Of a stretch of DNA of 64,000 bases, positions 1-10,720 are shown one piece after another. Origin of the DNA: Vinca minor (lineage: Eukaryota; Streptophyta; Magnoliopsida; Gentianales; Apocynaceae); NCBI GenBank assembly GCA_026122235.1, contig JAOCZM010000289.1:372001-436000 (forward strand), read 5' to 3'. The position numbers and the translations under genes are program-made. Under the pieces are notes generated by a model. The model was given only the letters and a program-made list of their open reading frames with translations. It made no database searches and was not told the origin of the DNA. The number at the start of each line of letters is the position of its first letter. Position 1 is the stretch's first letter.

Positions 1-1
1 G

Positions 2-1817
2 GATTGTATCTTCATTGGATATGCGCATAACAGTAGTGCGTATCGATTTATTGTGTATGAATCTAAAATATTAAACATACACAAAGACACAATAATAGAG
101 TCAAGAAACGCATCATTCTTTGAAGATGTGTTTCCGCTTAAGTCCAAAGAGGAAACGAGTTCTTCTAAACGGACACGTGTCAACAATGACCAAGATGAGG
201 AAGAGATAGAGCCAAGGCGAAGTAAAAGAGTTAGGACAGAAAAATCCTATGGTCCGGATTTCCTGACTTATATGCTAGAGAGCGAGCCTCAAAGCTTTAA
301 AGAAGCTGTGAACTCTTCTGAAGGACCTCAATGGAAAGAGGCTATTAAAAGTGAGATAGATTCCATCTTGCAGAACCATACTTGGGAACTAGTGGACCTT
401 CCTTCGGGTTGTAAACCACTAGGATATAAATGGATTTTCAAAAGGAAAATGAAAGCTGATGGAACTATAGACAAGTACAAGGCTAGATTAGTCGTAAAAG
501 GTTACAGACAACGAGAAGGTCTGGATTACTTTGATACTTATTCTCCGATGATCGAGAATAACATCCATCGGGGATGATACTAGCAATTGCGACGATCGCG
601 AAACCTAGAGGTACATCAAATGGATGTGAAAACAGCTTTTCTAATGGAGATTTAGAAGAAGAAATCTATATGGATCAGCCTGAAGGGTTTTCTGCACCAA
701 GGCAAGAAAACAAAGTGTGTAAATTGGTGAAGTCGCTATATGGCTTGAAACAAGCACCAAAACAATGGCATGCTAAGTTTGATTATTTCATGATAGAAAA
801 TGAATTTAAAATCAACGAATGTGACAAATGTGTATATGTCAAAGACGATGAAAATGGATATGTCATTGTATGTCTTTACGTTGATGATATTCTTATTGTT
901 GGTAGCAACAAAAAAACATGTTAAACTCAAGATTTGACATGAAGGATATGGGTTTAGCTGATGTAATCCTTGGAATTAAAATTTCAAGAAGGTCAGATGG
1001 AATAGTCTTGAATCAGTCACATTATGTTGACAAGATTCTTGAGAAGTTCAATAAAGATGATTCCAGCACAGCTAGAACATCGATCGATACAAGTCAGCAT
1101 CTATCAAAGAATAGAGGCGAGGGTATCTCTCAAGTAGAATATGCAAGAGTTATAGGCAGTCTGATGTACTTGATAAGTTGTACAAGACCAGATATAGCCT
1201 AAGCAGTTAGCAAACTAAGTAGATAAACGAGTAATCCAGGGGCTGACCACTGGAAAGGAATAGTACGAGTACTGAGGTACTTAAGATATACTCGTGATTA
1301 TGGACTACACTATACCAGATATCCAGGAGTTATTGAAGGATATAGCGATGCTAATTGGATATCTGATATAAAAAAAAACTCAAAATCCACAAGTGGTTTT
1401 ATATTCACCTTGGGAGGTGCAGCTATATCATGGAAATCCTCTAAACAGACAGTTATAGCAAGATCCACTATGGAATCTGAGTTTATAGCTTTGGATAAAT
1501 GCGGTGAAGAGGCGGAATGGCTACGCTACTTCCTAGAGGATATTCCAAGATGGCCAAAGCTGGGTGCTGGGCTATCAGCGATACATTGTGATAGTCAATA
1601 TGCGATTGGAAGGGCACAAAATAATATGTATAATGGTAAGTCTAGACATATACGTCGTAGACATAATACCATAAGACAACTACTCTCAACTGGAATTATC
1701 TCTGTTGACTACGTAAAGTCAAAGGATAATATAGCGGATCCGTTAACCAAAGGGTTAAATAGAGAGTTAGTTGCAAAATCATCAAGAGGAATGGGACTTA
1801 AGCCTTTGAATGAATAA
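2..1817 (+). pseudogene. copia pol remnant: integrase end, RT, RNase H
   Basis: Seen directly: an integrase C-terminal tail (GYAHNSSAYRFIVYES), an acidic/basic linker, then RT beginning near 300 with the W-KEAI-E motif. The RT motifs KYKARLVVKGY (near 475), YGLKQAPKQW (near 740) and the catalytic YVDD (near 880) follow. RNase H has GYSDANW (near 1340), the MESEFIAL block (near 1470), a DSQ and an SRHIRRRH motif, and ends at the stop at 1815-1817. The frame shifts near 560, 600-650 and 915, and there is an in-frame stop near 1200 and another near 1225. The YVDD aspartates survive. This is a decayed polyprotein, not a host gene. Confidence 0.92.
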
Positions 1818-2384
1818 GTTGATGCAACGGAAACCCAACCTAGTTGACTGGAGATCCCAAGATCTGGGTTCAATGGGACAACCTAGTTGTAAAAAACTTG
1901 ATTATATCATCATGCGGGTTATCTATTATCCATTCTTATGATGTAACAGTGATACCCGTAGATGAAGGATAAGTTTTATGCTTTTAATGATTCTTATACG
2001 TCGGAGAACGAAGTGAAGTAGAACGGGCTACTATTGGTTAAAGAATCACCTATGTGAGAAAGAAGTGGGGCCGCTTCTAAGAGAATTGTATGGGCTCAAT
2101 TCTTAGAAATTCTCGCAGAACCAGGCGTATGTTCATGGCCATAATGAACATAACCATGAGAACTGAAATATGTCAGGAAGAAGCCTGTGTGAGGTATGTC
2201 ATCATTTACGCAAAAGGCAGAACAGTTCAAGAACATCGCGTTTACTGGTCAGCTAGTAAAGTAAATATACTTTCACAAGGGAGAGTTCAAAGGATAACTC
2301 CTACTCATCCTATGCAGGATTCAGACGTTGAGTTTTACCACCAAGTATTATGTGTCTCGGTCAACTTCCATTCATGTGGGGGAT

Positions 2385-2990
2385 TGTTGGAAGATAAAGG
2401 ATATTGAATGGAAATTTAATAAATATAAGATTGGATAATTCATTTATTTTCCTTGGATTGCAAGATGAAGCTTGCAACGGATGAAGAAGATTAGAATTTC
2501 TCACATTGTGAGGAGTAATGTGAGAGTTATGAGAAGTATTAAGTGAAGACTTCATCTAATGGAAGATCACTTAATCTATCTTAATTTAGTGTCATTGAAT
2601 AACCTTTCCACATCTCTTCTAGTATAAGTAGGCTCCTCCCGTAAGATTCTAAGATCAATCTAATCTATTGTTTTATTTACTTCAATGGTTATAATAGTAT
2701 TATGAGCAAAGAGTTTTTGGAATATTAGAAGCCTTTGTCCTCTTGGTGGTATAGCTCAGGCAGTAGTTCAAGTTCGCTTACGGATTTCCGTTGTATCCTG
2801 GGAAACAAACGTCATATTACGAACGGTAGGGGACGAATTTGTTTTAAGTAAACTGTGTTTACACAGGCCTCGGTATTGTAACTTTTTGTATATATAAATT
2901 ATTTCTTCTTCTATTCTATTTTTGTTTTGTTCTCAATTTGTTTTATAAATCGATTCTAAAGTTAAAAATATATTTCTTACTATTGTATTA
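2385..2990 (+). repeat. probable 3' LTR of copia A
   Basis: A purine-rich tract (GTGGGGGATTG, near 2376-2386) is followed by TGTTGGAAGATAAAGG, a typical copia PPT/LTR start. The stretch to about 2990 has no coding signal and an AT-rich, T-rich 3' end. No second LTR copy is in the window, so the right end is a guess; the 5' end is better supported. Confidence 0.55.
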
Positions 2991-2993
2991 GTA

Positions 2994-5350
2994 TTAAGTT
3001 TGTGCACCACTAATGCTCTGGATGCTGAATGAAAGAAGCATGGTGATGTGCACATAAATCAAAATGGTTCTTGGGTCTGCCTTCAAATTCTTTCCTAACT
3101 CCTCAAATTGCTCATTTTTACAAGACGAATAAGGAGGATGTGTATTAGGATGAGAAACGTGCTCCATTGTATCCTCATTACTTTCTTCTTTTTCAACCTC
3201 TTCATGCAGAAGAAATTCAAGAGGCTTGCGAGTCAATTTATCTGTAAGATCTTGTGTAAAAGAAGTATTAGAATTAACAATATAACAAGAGTCACTCTCT
3301 GCATGATATTTCATCGGCTTATACATATTAAAGAGAACCTCATCATCTTCAACTCTAAGAGTAATCTTTCCTAGTTGAACATCTATCAAAGCTCTACTAG
3401 TAGCAAGGAAAGGTCTACCAAGAATGAGGGGATCCTCATAATCCTCATTAATATCCACTACAACAAAATCAGCAGGAAAAATAAATTTATCCACTTTAAC
3501 AAGAACATCCTCAATTATACCACAAGGATAAATTATAGACCTATCTGCTAGTTGCAATTTCATGCTAGTAGATTTCACTTTACCTAGCCCTAACTTTTCA
3601 GAAATAGACAAAGGCATTAAATTAATGCTAGCACCTAGATCACATAATGCATTATCAAAGTTTAATCGCCCAATAGTACAAGGAATAGAGAAACTCCCTG
3701 GATCTTTTAATTTCTGGGGCAACTTTCTTTTTAGAACAGCAGAGCACTCCTCCGTAAGCATTACTCTCTCACAATCGTCGAGCTTACGCTTGTTTGTTAG
3801 CATCTCCTTCATGAATTTCGCGTACCTCGGCATTTGCTCCAAAGCCTCTGCAAAAGGAATGTTAATATGCAACTTTTTAAATATATCCAAAAACTTAAAG
3901 AATTGTTTGTCAATATTTTGCTTTCTAAGTCTTTGGGGAAAAGGAATAGGAGGAACATAAGGTGGAGGAGGAATATAAGGTTGAGAGTCTCCCTCTTTTG
4001 GCTTGTCCTCATTTGAAGAATTAAATGCATCTTCCTTCTTGTTCTCCTTTTCGACCTCTTTACAATTTTCCAGTTCTTGGATTTGCTTTCCGCTCCTGAT
4101 GGTTACTGCATGAACTCGCTCCATAGTATTCTTCTCTGTGTCACTAGGAAGTTTTCCTGGAACTCTATCTTTTAAATTTTGAGCAACTTGACCAAACTGA
4201 GCCTCCAAGTTGTGGATAGAAGCTTGATTTGTCTGAGCAACTTGATCTATCTTACCTTCCAACTTTTTCAAGTATTGCATCAAATTCTCCTCAAACTGAG
4301 ATTTCCTTTCTTGAGTAGAAGGGGGTTGTTGTGAAGGAGTCATATATTGCCGCTGATTCCCTTGATCACTCCAAGAAAAATTTGGGTGTTGTCTCCACCC
4401 CGGATTGTAAGTGTTGGAGTAAGGATCATTCCTTTGAGGCACATATTGTCTTCCATCTCCCATATAATTTGCTTCTTCGAATGATGTAAAGCTGGAACTT
4501 GCATTCAGACAAAAATTAGTATGATTACCAATCAGACCACAAGATGTGCATACCTCATTGTTTTTGTGGCCTTGTTGACTCATCAAGAGACTAATTTGAT
4601 TAGTCAATTCAGCCAACTTAGAGATCACACTGGGTTGTGAGTTAACTTCATGAATTCCAGCCCTTCTTCCTTTAGTTGCCTTTTGTTGTGAATTTTTAGA
4701 TAAATTCACATAGATCTGTTGAAGCTCATCTCGCATTTTTTGTCACCCTGGGTAACCACACCTGCAGCAGTATCGACTAGAGATTGAGACATGAGAGTTA
4801 GACCTTCATAGAAAAACTGAGTTAGTAATATCAAAGAAAAACCATGATGAGGACATTGGGTGAGTAATGACTTAAACCTCTCCCATGCAACATGAAAAGC
4901 TTCTGTTTCTCCTTGCGTAAAGGTACTAATCTTACCCCTCAAGTTCATTGTCTTTTCGGAGGGAAAGTATTGAAACATGAATGTCTCATAAACCTCATTC
5001 CAAGTGCCCAAAGATCCTTGAGGTAAATCAAGTAGCCACAATTTTGCTCCCCCTTTTAGACTATAAGAAAAACATCTCATCCTTAATTCTTCCTCAGTTA
5101 AACCATTCAAAGGAAAAGTTTGTACCGTACTATAGAAGTCTCGCAAATATCCCAAGGCATCTTCATTATTCATACCATTAAAATTTGGAAGAAGTTGAAT
5201 ATGGTAGTGTTTAAGCTCATAGTTCCTCGCTGCAGCAGTTAATCTTATGCATGATGGATTTGCAGCAATTATTGGCATATGCAGATCTCTCATACGAGGA
5301 ACAACTATCTGATTCCCTCCATAATCAATAATTCCTTGATTTACATCCAT
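2994..5350 (-). pseudogene. Athila-type gag-protease, frameshifted and truncated
   Basis: The gag N-terminal part is 5350-4706. It begins MDVNQGIIDYGG and contains the retrotransposon gag core (LLPNFNGMNNEDALGYLRDF, then LPQGSLGTWNEV, FMFQYFP). A frameshift near 4740 moves the frame to 4736-2994. That part carries a coiled, Gln-rich region, a modified knuckle CTSCGLIGNHTNFC, a proline-rich stretch and an aspartic protease with DLGASINLMP and LILGRPFLAT. The protease motif keeps its Asp, with Leu where DTGA-type enzymes have Thr, which is usual for this lineage. Pol is absent downstream. Confidence 0.9.
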
Positions 5351-5437
5351 GTCTGCACAATAATAAATAAAAAATTAAATAAAAAATAAATATCAAAGTA
5401 AAATTAAAATCACAAAAGTATAAAATTAATCAAATAT

Positions 5438-5455
5438 TCCCCGGCAACGGCGCCA
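5438..5455 (-). other. primer-binding site (tRNA-Asp type)
   Basis: On the minus strand this reads TGGCGCCGTTGCCGGGGA, the PBS found in Athila/Tat-type Ty3/gypsy elements. It lies 6 bases inside the LTR end at 5462, as expected. Confidence 0.9.
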
Positions 5456-5461
5456 AAAACT

Positions 5462-6611
5462 TGATACGCAAAATCTATACTAGCAAGTATACTAGGTCGA
5501 TGTTGTAGTAGTCAAGGTCGATCCCACAGAGAATAATGATTAATTAATTCCTATGTAAATGATTCTACAATGATCAAAAGCAAGTAAAATAAATCTGACG
5601 GTTGATGATGATTTAATTAAATTAAATTAATTAACTAACATAAACAAATAACTTGAATAAGAAGTTTGATAAGAGAAAGATCTAAGGCACATGAATTCAC
5701 TAAATTAACCAATATATTATCCTAACGATATGTTATTCTAGAGTGAGTTTCATTAATCGATTGATTTCCAATTATATCTAATAACCTCTTTCAAGGCTTA
5801 TCAAACCTATTCTCATGAATAAACCAACTATATGTCTATGTTGATTTTAACCCATAAAAATGCATTAAACATATGAAATCATAAAGATCGCACAAACCAT
5901 ACAAGTATATGTCTATCTTGCATGCAATTTATGTTCAGATTATTTAACCTAATTAACAAGGTCACTGTCGCAAATCTTCCAAGTTAATGTAAAGACAATT
6001 TGAGTGGTAGCTAATCACACAAAAGCATTAAGAACAATAATAAGAAATTAATTTCACAACACTCATCAAATAACAAAATCACAAGAATAATATATAAAAT
6101 TAATCTAGCTACATCATGGCCTTAGAATAAATGTTTAGCTCATACTAGAGAAAAATTCAATAACAAATTAAAACCTAGAATAATCTAATAATGACTTAAT
6201 CCATTCCTAAGACTATTAAAGAGTATTTATAGCAATAGAAATCTCCTAGCTTAAGGTAATTGACATAGATCAAAACTCTCCCTCCTTTAAAGTAGTTGAC
6301 ATAAAATACAACTCTTCAAGATTCTTTAAAGTAGTTGCCATAAACCAAAACTCATCAACATCCTTTAAAGTAGCTACCATATCTTCTCTTCTAGCATGTG
6401 AATATGTCTTTTCAATTCTAGCAGCTTCTTTCTTTTTCTGCAAGTTCATTTCACTTTTACCCTTCAAAAGACCGTTTTGCCCCTAAAAATGCAAACACAA
6501 ATAAGTGAGGATTATACCATTCTAAACTCAAAACTCGATATGTAAATACTTTTTGAAGCTCAAAATTACTATTAAAGTAGAAGAAAATATAGATAAATTT
6601 ACGAGTTATCA
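5462..6611 (-). repeat. 5' LTR of the Athila-type fragment
   Basis: On the plus strand it starts TGATACGCAAAATC next to the PBS and ends CGAGTTATCA, giving the inverted termini TGATA...TATCA. Length is 1150 bp. Only one LTR is present. The ORF at 6270-6467 inside it is not credible. Confidence 0.85.
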
Positions 6612-6900
6612 ATACTCTTTTTGAATTATCTGCCTTTGTATTTGATTGTGTTTTAGTTCAGTATTTGAAAATCAATGAGTGCGGTTTAAGACACTAGATG
6701 TAGATTTTATAATCGAACCACTATAAATTATATTTGTTGTATTGTTTTGAGTTTGCTTAAGCTTGTTTCTGCTTATTAATCATTTGCTCTTGTTTCTGTG
6801 TGATCTTTGCAAAAAGGAAAAAGTCCCTTGATCTATACTTTGCAAAGAAATAGGTGAAGAGAAATTAAAATACTCGATTCACTCCCCTCTTGGATTTTCA
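6612..6900 (+). repeat. truncated Sirevirus-type LTR tail
   Basis: The stretch around 6680-6730 (GTGCGGTTTAAGAC...GATGTAGATTTTA...CGAACCACTATAAAT) resembles the LTR 3' portions at about 45868-45930 and 51285-51330. It ends CACTCCCCTCTTGGATTTTCA, like those LTR ends. No PBS follows, so it is a stranded fragment, cut on its left by the Athila LTR. Confidence 0.65.
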
Positions 6901-7045
6901 AATAAGTCTCTCAAGATCGTACTTCTCCCAATCGATCATTCAAAACTGTATTTATAAACCATAAGTATCAAACTTATAAAGTTTCAAACGAATTTAATTG
7001 ATATATATAATGGGGACTTCATCTAATGCAACCAACTGATCAAAC
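6901..7045. other. unassigned AT-rich stretch
   Basis: Nothing recognisable: AT-rich sequence between two LTR fragments. Confidence 0.5.
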
Positions 7046-7252
7046 TATTAAGAATAGACTTACTATATTAATAGAATTCAATTAATTACCTATTCTAATC
7101 TTTAGAATATTTTAGAGTTAGTTTGTTATTGAATTTCCTTCTTTACTTAAGTTATCTTTAGAATATTTTCTTTCTTGCTTAAGACTCTTTTTGTATTTAA
7201 ATGTGAATTTTCCTTGTTCAAACAATTCAATTTATTGATTCAATATATTATT
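7046..7252 (+). repeat. LTR fragment of the copia E family
   Basis: Begins TATTAAGAATAGACTTACTA and closely resembles, in opposite orientation, the LTR at 28090-28305. It is followed by a degenerate PBS-like TGATATAAATGC near 7256. It may be the 5' LTR of copia E (internal part at 24952-28057, same strand), displaced by later insertions; that link is inference. Confidence 0.65.
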
Positions 7253-7351
7253 TCATGATATAAATGCGAAAATAAGTAAATAACCGTTCAAATTCACAGC
7301 AAAAAACCTTTGTTATCCAAAGTATTCATTCTGTTTTTCGTACTGTTTTTT

Positions 7352-7845
7352 TGTTAATCATAGCCACCGCCTTCGCCGTAAAATATTTTTAAAAGAGAGA
7401 TTGGGAATTTGTAAATAAGTCCATTTGGAGTGAAAGAGAGATTGGGAATTTGTCTTAGGAGGTCAAATCCTATTACAAGATCCTTTTGAGGGAGTTTTGA
7501 TCCAATAACTTTTTGAGTGATGGTTAGGTTTAGGAAGATTTGGATATTTATAGGTTTGCTGATTTTATCAATGATGAATTGATTACCATTTGTTCTGTGA
7601 AGACTTTGAAATATAGATTCCAAAAGTCGTCCGGGAAGGATGTGAGGATTCATGACAGTAGCAGCTGCACCAATATCCAATAAAGCTATCACAAGAGTGG
7701 CTAAAGACTTTTGATGAGCGATGATATCTATACAGACGAGATGGTATGGATCTATTATGGACATGATGGAATTATTGGAGAAGGTTTCTGCGATAGTAAA
7801 GAAATATTCTGGAGAGTCTGAATCAGATTCTTCATTAGAAGGACT
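7352..7845 (-). pseudogene. EPRV protease region
   Basis: On the minus strand an acidic stretch (SNEESDSDSPEYFF) is followed by a retropepsin-like domain. It has LLDIGAAATVMN in place of a canonical D-T/S-G-A loop (Asp kept, Thr/Ser replaced by Ile) and a later DLVIGFDLL flap/strand motif. Reading ends near 7354 without continuing into RT. On its other side it stops abruptly at 7845, where the LTR of copia B begins; the upstream viral sequence resumes at about 15473. Family assignment rests on the continuity with the movement-protein and coat pieces. Confidence 0.75.
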
Positions 7846-8478
7846 TGTTGGAGTACATTTAATCTAAGGTGCGCCAATTCGATTGGGCCGGGCCGGGCTG
7901 GGATTGGATTGGGCCCTTAATCGGGTTGGGTCGATCAATATGATTGGGCCGACCAACCCATTTGGATCAATCAATTCGATTGGGCTTCGGGCCGGGCCGG
8001 GATTGGATTGGGCCCTTAAACGGGTTGGGCCGACCAATATGATTGGGCCGACCGACTCGTTTGGACCGACCTTATGGCTGGATTATTGGATATAATTTCA
8101 GCTCTCAAATGGTGGTTTAAGTGGTGGAGAAAGTGGAGGAGTGGTTTCCTCCATGATCTCCCACTTCCCCCACTTTCTCTCCCCACTCTCTCTTGATAGA
8201 CTAGGAGAAAATACAGATTTTCTCATTCATTCTAATCAGATTTTTTCTCCAGCTTTTGAAGCTTAGAGAGAAGAGAGAAAAGTGAGTTTTAGAAAGAAAA
8301 GAAAAGACAGATTTTCTAGACTTGTTTTCTGGCTTTTGCTAATAGAAAAGAAGTTAGAAATCTTGTATCTTGTTCTTCTAAAAAGGTCAGAGATACATAC
8401 TCCATTGAAGAGTGTCTTCAAAGCTTCTACAAAGCGTTGGCTAGCACCAAGCAGTAGAAGACCATCCCCGGAAAATCA
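7846..8478 (+). repeat. 5' LTR of copia B
   Basis: Starts TGTTGGAGTACATTTAATC and ends about CCCCGGAAAATCA, three bases before the PBS. It is near-identical to 14846-15472. The GC-rich part (7875-8060) is a cluster of GATTGGGCC repeats. ORFs inside it (7883-8095, 8282-8515) are not genes. Confidence 0.92.
7880..8050 (+). promoter_or_regulatory. cluster of TGGGCY (site II-type) motifs in the LTR
   Basis: Seven TGGGCC/TGGGCT hexamers occur within about 170 bp, mostly as GATTGGGCC. TGGGCY is known as the site II element bound by TCP factors in plant promoters. The same cluster is present in the 3' LTR (14880-15050). A role in LTR transcription is inference. Confidence 0.5.
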
Positions 8479-8481
8479 GAG

Positions 8482-8493
8482 TGGTATCAGAGC
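8482..8493 (+). other. primer-binding site of copia B (initiator tRNA-Met)
   Basis: TGGTATCAGAGC, the standard plant copia PBS complementary to the 3' end of initiator tRNA-Met, three bases after the LTR end. Confidence 0.95.
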
Positions 8494-9875
8494 CACTCAC
8501 GAGTACCCTATATAGACTTAATGTGTTATAGTGTTTGTATATAGATTTTGAATATATGTTTTTCATGCCTTAGGATTGCTAGAAATGTTGTATATGTTTT
8601 ATGACATGTTTTTCATCATTTTGAATGTATGAAAATCGAGAGTTTCCAGTTTTGAAGTCATTCAAAAGCTGGAAAAACTCTTAGTTTCTAGCTCTTCGGT
8701 CGACCGGGACTCAGTTTCGGTCGATCGAGGCAAGACAGAAGCTACTGATATTTGGTTCGGATCAACCGAGTTGTTCTTCGGTCGATCCGAGTTGGTCTTC
8801 GGTCGACCGAAGTGCCTGTTCGATCAACCGAGTACTCTTAGTACTTTTTCGGTCGACCGAGCTTGGTAGCCGGTCAACCGAACTGACCAGTATATGAAAT
8901 GTTCTGTTTGCTGGTTGCTCATTATTTTTCATAAATTGTTATGTTAATTGAGCATGATGCATAGTAGTCGCCATTTCCCTGTTGGTTTTATTTTATAATA
9001 CGATCTGCGTATCGTGCCTATTTTTCTCTCAAAAGTTGTAATTTTTTTTTCTTCTCATTAAATCCCCTTGAATGTAACTCGAGGTTTCATTAGAATTATG
9101 TAATATTCTAGATTAGGAGAAGGTATAGCTGAGATGATGAAGATTTGGAGGCAGCCAACTGAAGGTCAAGACGGTGTAGAATATAATGTTTTTCTTTTCA
9201 CACCCTTAGATTGACTTCACGGTTTTTCCATTGGCTTGGAAAAACCGAATAGGATATGGCGATTACTATTGCATTTTACATTTATGTATTGGATGCATAT
9301 GTATATGAGCATAAACTGTTTTATTTATGCTTTTCTGGTGAGATTGTTAAAAACAAAACCCCTCAATTAAAATATTAATTAGTGCCTTCCTTAGTTTGGC
9401 CCTCGTCAAGGCCTAGATCGACATTAGTATGGGACATGCCAAAGCTGTGCATACGTGTCTATCCGGGTGAGGCGCGAAGGATAAGTTGTGATATCCGCCG
9501 GCTAAAACTTAGGGTCCTAATTAATTGGATTATCTCAATAAATGGATTGAGGATCTAGAGGCAAAAGAGTTGAGAAAAGTGTATAATGATACGCTTGAAT
9601 AAATGTTATTCACTCAACAAACCAAGAATTACATAATTTGATGTAATTGGCAAACGTTGCCTACCTAAATAACTAAGTTTTGGGCGATTAGCCAAAGCTG
9701 ACTCAGAACGAGGTGAAATATGGATCTTGGCCCGCTAGAAAGTTAACGAACTTTCCGAGTTGATATTGAGGGTTATTCACTCGAAGAAAATAGTGGGAGA
9801 AATCATTAAAAAGATAAAGATCTAATAATGATTTTAATCGGTACTTACTTTGCATATGTATTTTGTTGTAGAAAA
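8494..9875 (+). other. long untranslated leader of copia B with palindrome cluster
   Basis: About 1.4 kb between PBS and gag with no coding signal. Positions 8696-8885 hold at least seven palindrome-like motifs of the CGGTCGACCG / CGATCAACCG type. The remainder is AT-rich and unremarkable. Confidence 0.7.
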
Positions 9876-10720
9876 ATGGCAAATTCAAACCAAACACCAT
9901 CACTGCGTTCTGTCCTTGAGAAGGACAAATTAGAGGGAGTTAACTTCCTTGATCGGTTCGAGAACTTGAGAATCGTTCTCAAGCATGAAAGAAAGCTATA
10001 TGTCCCCGGAACAGCCCTATTCCTCGCTACACCGGAGGCTCGCGCTCGACGCCGATAGAAGTGCTTATCGAAGCATGTTAGTGATGCTTTAGATGTGTCT
10101 AGCCTCATGCTTGTCACCATGAACTCGAGCTTCGAAGCAACATGAGGACATGGGGGCTTATGAGATGTTGGCTCACCCGAAGCAACTATATCGGGGAAAG
10201 CACGCGAGAGAGATTCGATGTATCGAAATCTCTCTTCGAGTGCAAAATGTCCGAGGAATGCCCAGTAGGAACTCACGTTCTTAAGATGATAGGTTATGTT
10301 CGTAACCTTGAAAAACCGGGATTTCCTTTGGGGACAAGAGTCGTCGATCGATTTGATCTTGCAATCGTTGCTCGAGTCATTCAGATCAGTTCATTCTGAA
10401 TTATCATATGAATGAAATTGACAAGCCATTGCCTGAGTTGTTGAACATGCTGAGGACTGCCGAGAAGGAAATAGGCAAGTCCAAGCCCAACACCATACTG
10501 ATGGTGCAAAAGGGCAAAGGCAAAGGTTTTGTGAGATCCAAAGGCAAACCGAAAGGTAAGCCCAAGGGCAAGCAAACCACTTTCAACAATGCACTGAAAC
10601 CTAAGGGTGGTGTAGCCAAGGACTCTATCTGTCATCACTGTGGTGAGAAGGGTCACTGGAAACGGAACTGCAAAAGCTATCTTGCAGGGAAAAGACTGGA
10701 AAAGGAGAAAGCAATTGTTG
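9876..10720 (+). pseudogene. copia B gag, frameshifted
   Basis: Starts at ATG 9876 (MANSNQTPSLRSVLEKDKLE), the usual plant copia gag N-terminus, which argues against the upstream in-frame ATG at 9828. The frame is lost near 10040 and 10380 and recovered from 10408. That last part carries a Lys/Gly-rich linker (10500-10580) and the CCHC knuckle CHHCGEKGHWKRNC (near 10630-10672). Gag would package the RNA into virus-like particles; this copy cannot make the full protein. Confidence 0.88.

Larger units (their letters stand above)
1..2990 (+). mobile_element. Ty1/copia retrotransposon, 3' half (copia A)
   Basis: The window opens inside this element. Visible in order are the end of integrase, reverse transcriptase, RNase H, a non-coding 3' spacer (1818-2384) and a probable 3' LTR. 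The 5' half lies outside the window. The right edge is fixed only approximately, by the start of minus-strand Athila-type coding sequence near 2994. Several frameshifts and stops make it inactive. The copia assignment is secure from RT and RNase H motifs; the sub-lineage is not assigned. Confidence 0.9.
2994..6611 (-). mobile_element. Ty3/gypsy Athila-type fragment (LTR, PBS, gag, protease)
   Basis: Read on the minus strand: LTR (6611-5462), a PBS matching the tRNA-Asp type used by Athila elements, gag and aspartic protease. The sequence stops at 2994, right after the protease, with no RT, integrase or 3' LTR. It is therefore a 5'-end fragment, truncated where it meets copia A. A one-base frame change near 4740 splits gag. 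Confidence 0.88.

Noticed and set aside
2090..2407. 105-codon ORF downstream of copia A RNase H
   Set aside because: No domain; sits in the 3' spacer and crosses the LTR start.
7883..8095. ORF of 70 codons rich in Gly, Leu and Trp
   Set aside because: It is the GATTGGGCC repeat part of the copia B LTR.
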